DNA from: Candidatus Uhrbacteria bacterium
GTDB taxonomy: Bacteria > Patescibacteriota > Patescibacteriia > 2-12-FULL-60-25
Direction of reading: 5' to 3'
Assembly (NCBI GenBank): GCA_014728435.1
Contig: WJLP01000055.1
Span: 1 to 22,548 of the forward strand
Length of the DNA: 22,548 nt
Position 1 is the stretch's first letter; the number at the start of each line of letters is the position of its first letter. Shown piece after piece: positions 20,250-22,548 of the stretch. The notes beneath the pieces are model-generated. The model saw only the letters and a list, made by a program, of their open reading frames with translations, was not told the origin of the DNA and did no database searches. The position numbers and the translations under genes were made by a program.

Positions 20250-20786
20250 ATGTATACGATTCGACAAACACCGCAAATCGTCCAGGCGAATCTCGGTATT
20301 TTCGGACCCGGCGATATTTGGGAGTATGAGGATTTCTGCGCTGAAATGATTATGAAGCTTCTCAAGCTCATCGATCCCGAGGAAGCTTCGAGATATGCTT
20401 TCGATTTTGAAAATGAAGTATTTGAAATCCACCCTTACTGGTGGGGTGATTGCACTTGCGATTTCCGCCGCCACGAAACCCGCTTTCGGCGCACACACCC
20501 GCACGCGGCCCATTGCCGTTACAAGCAAATGCGTCGTTATATCGTCAAAAGTGAAATGCTTATGTACTGCGATTGCCATGTGTATAACCGGTACTGCGAT
20601 TGGCTTGAAGCAGAAGGACATCACCATTCGCCCGACTGCCGCCTTGAATTGCCCAACTTCCGCTGCGGCGATATCTCTATTTATTGGTACAAGTATATCG
20701 GCCGCGGCATGTACTCCGAAAGTGAAGTGACCCGCCAAGAGCTCGAAGCAATGTTCGATCGTTGCCTAGATTTCCTCCAAACCTAA
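20250..20786 (+). CDS. Cys/His-rich protein with duplicated CxC...HxHxxxC motif
   Basis: This 178-aa protein starts at ATG 20250, with AAGGAG 7 nt upstream; the frame remains open upstream to 20175, but that part is the repeat cassette. Two metal-type motifs are visible: C68-T-C70 ... H83-P-H85 ... C89-R and C107-D-C109 ... H124-H-H126 ... C130-R. Both are C-x-C, 12-14 residues, H-x-H-x3-C-R, which suggests an internally duplicated zinc-binding unit. The N-terminus (GDIWEYEDFCAEMIMKLLKL) is helical. It lies between two copies of the same promoter cassette, the second of which drives tmRNA, so the two may be co-regulated. Function unknown. Confidence 0.75.
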   Translation: MYTIRQTPQIVQANLGIFGPGDIWEYEDFCAEMIMKLLKLIDPEEASRYAFDFENEVFEIHPYWWGDCTCDFRRHETRFRRTHPHAAHCRYKQMRRYIVKSEMLMYCDCHVYNRYCDWLEAEGHHHSPDCRLELPNFRCGDISIYWYKYIGRGMYSESEVTRQELEAMFDRCLDFLQT

Positions 20787-20794
20787 CCCATCTC

Positions 20795-20927
20795 GCGACA
20801 CCTTTGTCGCAATCCCCCCGGAATAAACAAACTTCAAACACTAAAGAAAAAACTTCAAATTAGTATAAACAAATACAATATTTGAAGTATGATGTTTATC
20901 AATTTATTGTTTGTTTAATGCGGGGGG
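20795..20927 (+). repeat. Inverted-repeat/promoter cassette R2, abutting tmRNA
   Basis: Hairpin GCGACA-CCTT-TGTCGC (20795-20810), then a palindrome with outer arms CCCCCC (20814-20819) and GGGGGG (20922-20927) and AAACAAAC/GTTTGTTT inside. The interior matches R1 closely. The arm is C4/G4 in R1 and C6/G6 in R2, a compensated length change. The 3' arm overlaps the 5' end of tmRNA (20924). Confidence 0.75.
20882..20910 (+). promoter_or_regulatory. tmRNA promoter inside cassette R2
   Basis: TTGAAG (20882-20887), 17 nt, TATTGT (20905-20910), predicted start about 20917, seven bases before the mature tmRNA 5' end. Confidence 0.7.
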
Positions 20928-21272
20928 ACGATTGGTTTCGACGGGGAGATTTCTGAGGTAAGAGGAGCGTGCCGTGGAGCTTGTCCACGCAAAAACAGGC
21001 AACCGAGAACCGCGACTGCTTAAACGGTTTCGCCGGGCAATTGGCTCGGCCGTCTAAAGCATGTGCGTCTCAAGCATGTGATTACGGCGTCAACCCATTG
21101 AGGCTTTGCTAACCGGAGTGTTGTGGTTACCGGTAAAGCGAGACAAATCACAATCTGCCGGCTGGGAGCATAAAATCCCGGCACAGGTGTCTTGACCTGC
21201 AATCAAGACTACGCACGTAGCGCTTCCCCAAAGGCTTTCCGGACCCGAGTTCGATTCTCGGCGTCTCCACCA
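20924..21272 (+). ncRNA. ssrA: Transfer-messenger RNA (tmRNA)
   Basis: tmRNA rescues stalled ribosomes and tags the nascent chain. The 5' end GGGGACG (20924-20930) pairs with CGTCTCC (21262-21268); A21269 is the discriminator and CCA is encoded (21270-21272). The hallmark GGTTTCGACGGGG follows the 5' strand. The T arm is CCGAG-TTCGATT-CTCGG, and the length (349 nt) is typical. A hairpin CGTGGA-GCTTG-TCCACG fits the first pseudoknot stem, and AACCG/CGGTT may be helix P5 with a TAA in its loop. In that frame the tag would end ...RQPRTATA, not the usual ALAA. Another frame starting at GCA would give a ~22-residue tag ending GSAV. The resume codon cannot be fixed by eye. Confidence 0.95.
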
Positions 21273-21304
21273 AGTAACCAAAAATTTCACAAAGGAGCTT
21301 CACG

Positions 21305-21436
21305 ATGGAAAACCTCCAAATTCGTTTCGCTTATGCATCTCGCTTGGTAATGAGACTTTTCGGAATTTGGCTATCACTGATACTATTTTTTGGTGCCATC
21401 TCCCTCCTCCGTCTCATTCTTACTACGTTCTTTTAA
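21305..21436 (+). CDS. 43-aa single-pass membrane peptide
   Basis: A short frame just behind tmRNA: MENLQIRFAYASRLVMRLFG, then a hydrophobic helix (IWLSLILFFGAISLLRLILT) and TFF, stop TAA 21434-21436. AAAGGAG lies 7 nt before the ATG, a strong SD, and the hydrophobic run is a plausible membrane helix with a basic N-terminal side. It may be co-transcribed with tmRNA. Function unknown. Confidence 0.65.
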   Translation: MENLQIRFAYASRLVMRLFGIWLSLILFFGAISLLRLILTTFF

Positions 21437-21470
21437 TCAATTGCCGTAAATCCACCTCGAATTTGCGCCT

Positions 21471-21570
21471 CTGCCCGAATTGCTGATAATATTGGCAAAT
21501 CAGGCAGAGAGCCAAGAAGATCGCTTCATTCGCCACCCGGTGAATGCCCTTCATAGTTACAACGACGAAG
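21471..21570 (+). other. Chain of hairpins downstream of the 43-aa gene
   Basis: CTCTGCC/GGCAGAG (about 21471-21512, inner TTGC/GCAA), CATTCGCC-ACCC-GGTGAATG (about 21527-21546) and CCCTTC/GAAGGG (about 21547-21572) follow one another with almost no spacing. The last is followed 20 nt later by a terminator. No ORF is evident. Confidence 0.45.
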
Positions 21571-21592
21571 GGTCCCCTCTCGGCCTCATGCA

Positions 21593-21624
21593 CAAAAAAT
21601 TACCAAAAGGTAATTTTTTGTATT
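21593..21624 (+). terminator. Strong intrinsic terminator
   Basis: CAAAAAATTACC-AAAA-GGTAATTTTTTG is a 12-bp perfect stem with T runs on both strands, so it can act in either direction. Confidence 0.85.
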
Positions 21625-21652
21625 TGACCTAATTGTACTTATTTATTAATAT
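21624..21652 (+). promoter_or_regulatory. Promoter of the 21712 gene
   Basis: TTGACC (21624-21629), 17 nt, TAATAT (21647-21652), start about 21659. It follows directly on the terminator. Confidence 0.65.
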
Positions 21653-21711
21653 ATTTTCAAAGAGTAATGTACATTTCAAAACTTTTACAACCAAAAAATG
21701 GAGGTTTAAAG

Positions 21712-21888
21712 ATGAAAAAAAATACATTAATAAAAGCAACGGAAAAACACCGAAAAGAGGAACGCAAACCTCAAATCACCAACCCTTTGCCTACTCGGCC
21801 AAGGCCATACTACATATTAGACGGTCGTGTGATATTCGATTATGAAGAAGCTCTTGAAGCTAAAGAATCAGAAAAACACAATCGCTAA
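21712..21888 (+). CDS. Small 58-aa basic protein
   Basis: It starts at ATG 21712, preceded by GGAGG at 7 nt; an upstream in-frame ATG (21667) lacks a good SD. The product begins MKKNTLIKATEKHRKEERKP, continues through a Pro-rich middle (PLPTRPRPYYILDGRVIFDY) and ends in a short acidic helix (EEALEAKESEKHNR). The Y-Y-I-L-D-G-R-V-I-F-D-Y segment may be a beta-hairpin. It has its own promoter. Not recognised. Confidence 0.65.
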   Translation: MKKNTLIKATEKHRKEERKPQITNPLPTRPRPYYILDGRVIFDYEEALEAKESEKHNR

Positions 21889-21992
21889 TCCGCACTTTCA
21901 TTAAACTCACTATCGCACAAGTTTCTCTTTGTCATTCTCTTACTTGTGCCAATCCTTGAGCGGATCCTGTCACGGGTCCTTTCAAGAATCGT

Positions 21993-22548
21993 ATGTCAAA
22001 ATTGAATATTCTGATCTTCGGAGATGTTGTCGGCAAAATCGCACGCAAAGCCTTAACCGCCAAACTCCCTGACTTAAAATCGCGCTACAAACCCGATCTT
22101 ACCATTGCCAACGTTGAAAACCTCGCCCATGGCCGGGGCATAACCGAAAAATCCCTCAAAGACATCTCGGAAGCCGGGGTTGATTTTTTTACGTCCGGTC
22201 ATCATGTATTTGAAAACCAAAAAGGCCTGCCCTTACTCGACGACCCCGACTGGTCCGAGCGACTCATCCGCCCCGCAAACGTAGACCCTGCCTTGCCCGG
22301 AATCGGCTGGACACATCTAAAAATTAAACAAATGCAAGTCAGTATCCTCAACCTCCAAGGTCAACTCTTCATGCCCCAGGAAGCCTCGTCCGTATTTCTT
22401 TCTTTCGACCGTTTTTGGGCTGAACAAATATCTGATTCATCCAACCAAATCACTATCGTGGATATTCACGCCGAAACCACAAGCGAAAAAAACGCCTTGG
22501 CTCATTACGTTGACGGTCGTGCCGATATTATTTACGGCACTCATACGC
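21993..22548 (+). CDS. ymdB: YmdB-family metallophosphoesterase, C-terminus cut by window edge
   Basis: The YmdB family are calcineurin-like 2',3'-cyclic phosphodiesterases that interact with RNase Y in Bacillus. The visible 185 residues show MSKLNILIFGDVVGKIARKA (metal Asp D11 in FGDVVG), IANVENLAHGRGITEKSL (E42-N43, the conserved Glu-Asn), VDFFTSGHHVFENQKGL (H70-H71), then VDIHAETTSEKNAL and the start of the Y-G-T-H-T motif at the edge. The usual G-N-H box reads G-H-H, so one metal ligand is replaced by His. No SD is seen. rny lies in the same window on the same strand, separated from it by accessory genes and tmRNA. Confidence 0.88.
   Translation, partial: MSKLNILIFGDVVGKIARKALTAKLPDLKSRYKPDLTIANVENLAHGRGITEKSLKDISEAGVDFFTSGHHVFENQKGLPLLDDPDWSERLIRPANVDPALPGIGWTHLKIKQMQVSILNLQGQLFMPQEASSVFLSFDRFWAEQISDSSNQITIVDIHAETTSEKNALAHYVDGRADIIYGTHT

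Noticed and set aside
1..22548. CRISPR array
   Set aside because: No regularly spaced repeats of 24-40 bp with unique spacers were seen; repeated text is short, tandem or palindromic.

Overview
The window looks like a chromosome segment of a Patescibacteria (CPR / Parcubacteria-like) bacterium. The basis is indirect: compact single-copy housekeeping genes mixed with many short unrecognised proteins, no rimM between khpA and trmD, an rpsP with a long Ala/Glu tail, TruB without an obvious C-terminal PUA domain, AT-rich intergenic text built from short near-repeats (GTACGAT..., ATTAGTAATTAGAA...), and standard TAA/TGA stops. The exact lineage cannot be fixed from sequence alone.

Layout. 1-2500 (minus strand): a three-gene, relatively GC-rich operon with an unknown Cys-containing protein (cut by the window edge), a cold-shock-like OB-fold protein and a DHH-type phosphoesterase-like protein. 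2501-3550: about 1 kb of minus-strand leader with two promoters, a micro-ORF, a terminator and a string of hairpins including a tRNA-like element. 3660-4517 (minus): two small unknown proteins. 4752-5938 (plus): two tandem half-size MFS-like proteins. 5955-7941 (minus): rpsP-khpA-trmD from a consensus promoter at 8233-8261. 8456-11032 (minus): trxA and infB, each with its own gap. 11120-11668 (minus): a zinc-ribbon-like unknown. 11809-12465 (plus): truB. 12620-13599 (plus): two small membrane proteins with near-identical terminators. 14087-16506 (plus): rny and a TrmB-like regulator. 16562-17257 (minus): a membrane protein with an Asn/Asp/Gly linker and a Gly-Phe-Ser tail. 17602-21888 (plus): a candidate tiny RNA, a four-gene unknown cluster, a pseudoknot-led small gene, a Cys/His-rich gene, tmRNA (ssrA) and two more small genes. 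21993-end: a YmdB-family phosphodiesterase, cut by the window edge.

Two styles of gene expression are interleaved. Most housekeeping genes lack a Shine-Dalgarno (SD) sequence, and several have a -10 hexamer only 5-7 nt before the ATG, as expected for leaderless mRNAs. Most unknown small genes instead have strong SD sequences, and many also have TTGAC-type promoters with exactly 17-nt spacers, structured leaders and intrinsic terminators.

The most unusual material is RNA structure. Each of the three genes in the 1-2500 operon is preceded by a three-hairpin element. Its first two hairpins have complementary loops (a possible kissing interaction), and the stems show compensatory changes between copies. 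Other candidates are the 87-nt tRNA-like element with no recognisable D or anticodon arm, a crossing-helix pseudoknot before the gene at 19896, and a duplicated inverted-repeat/promoter cassette shared by tmRNA and the Cys/His-rich gene.
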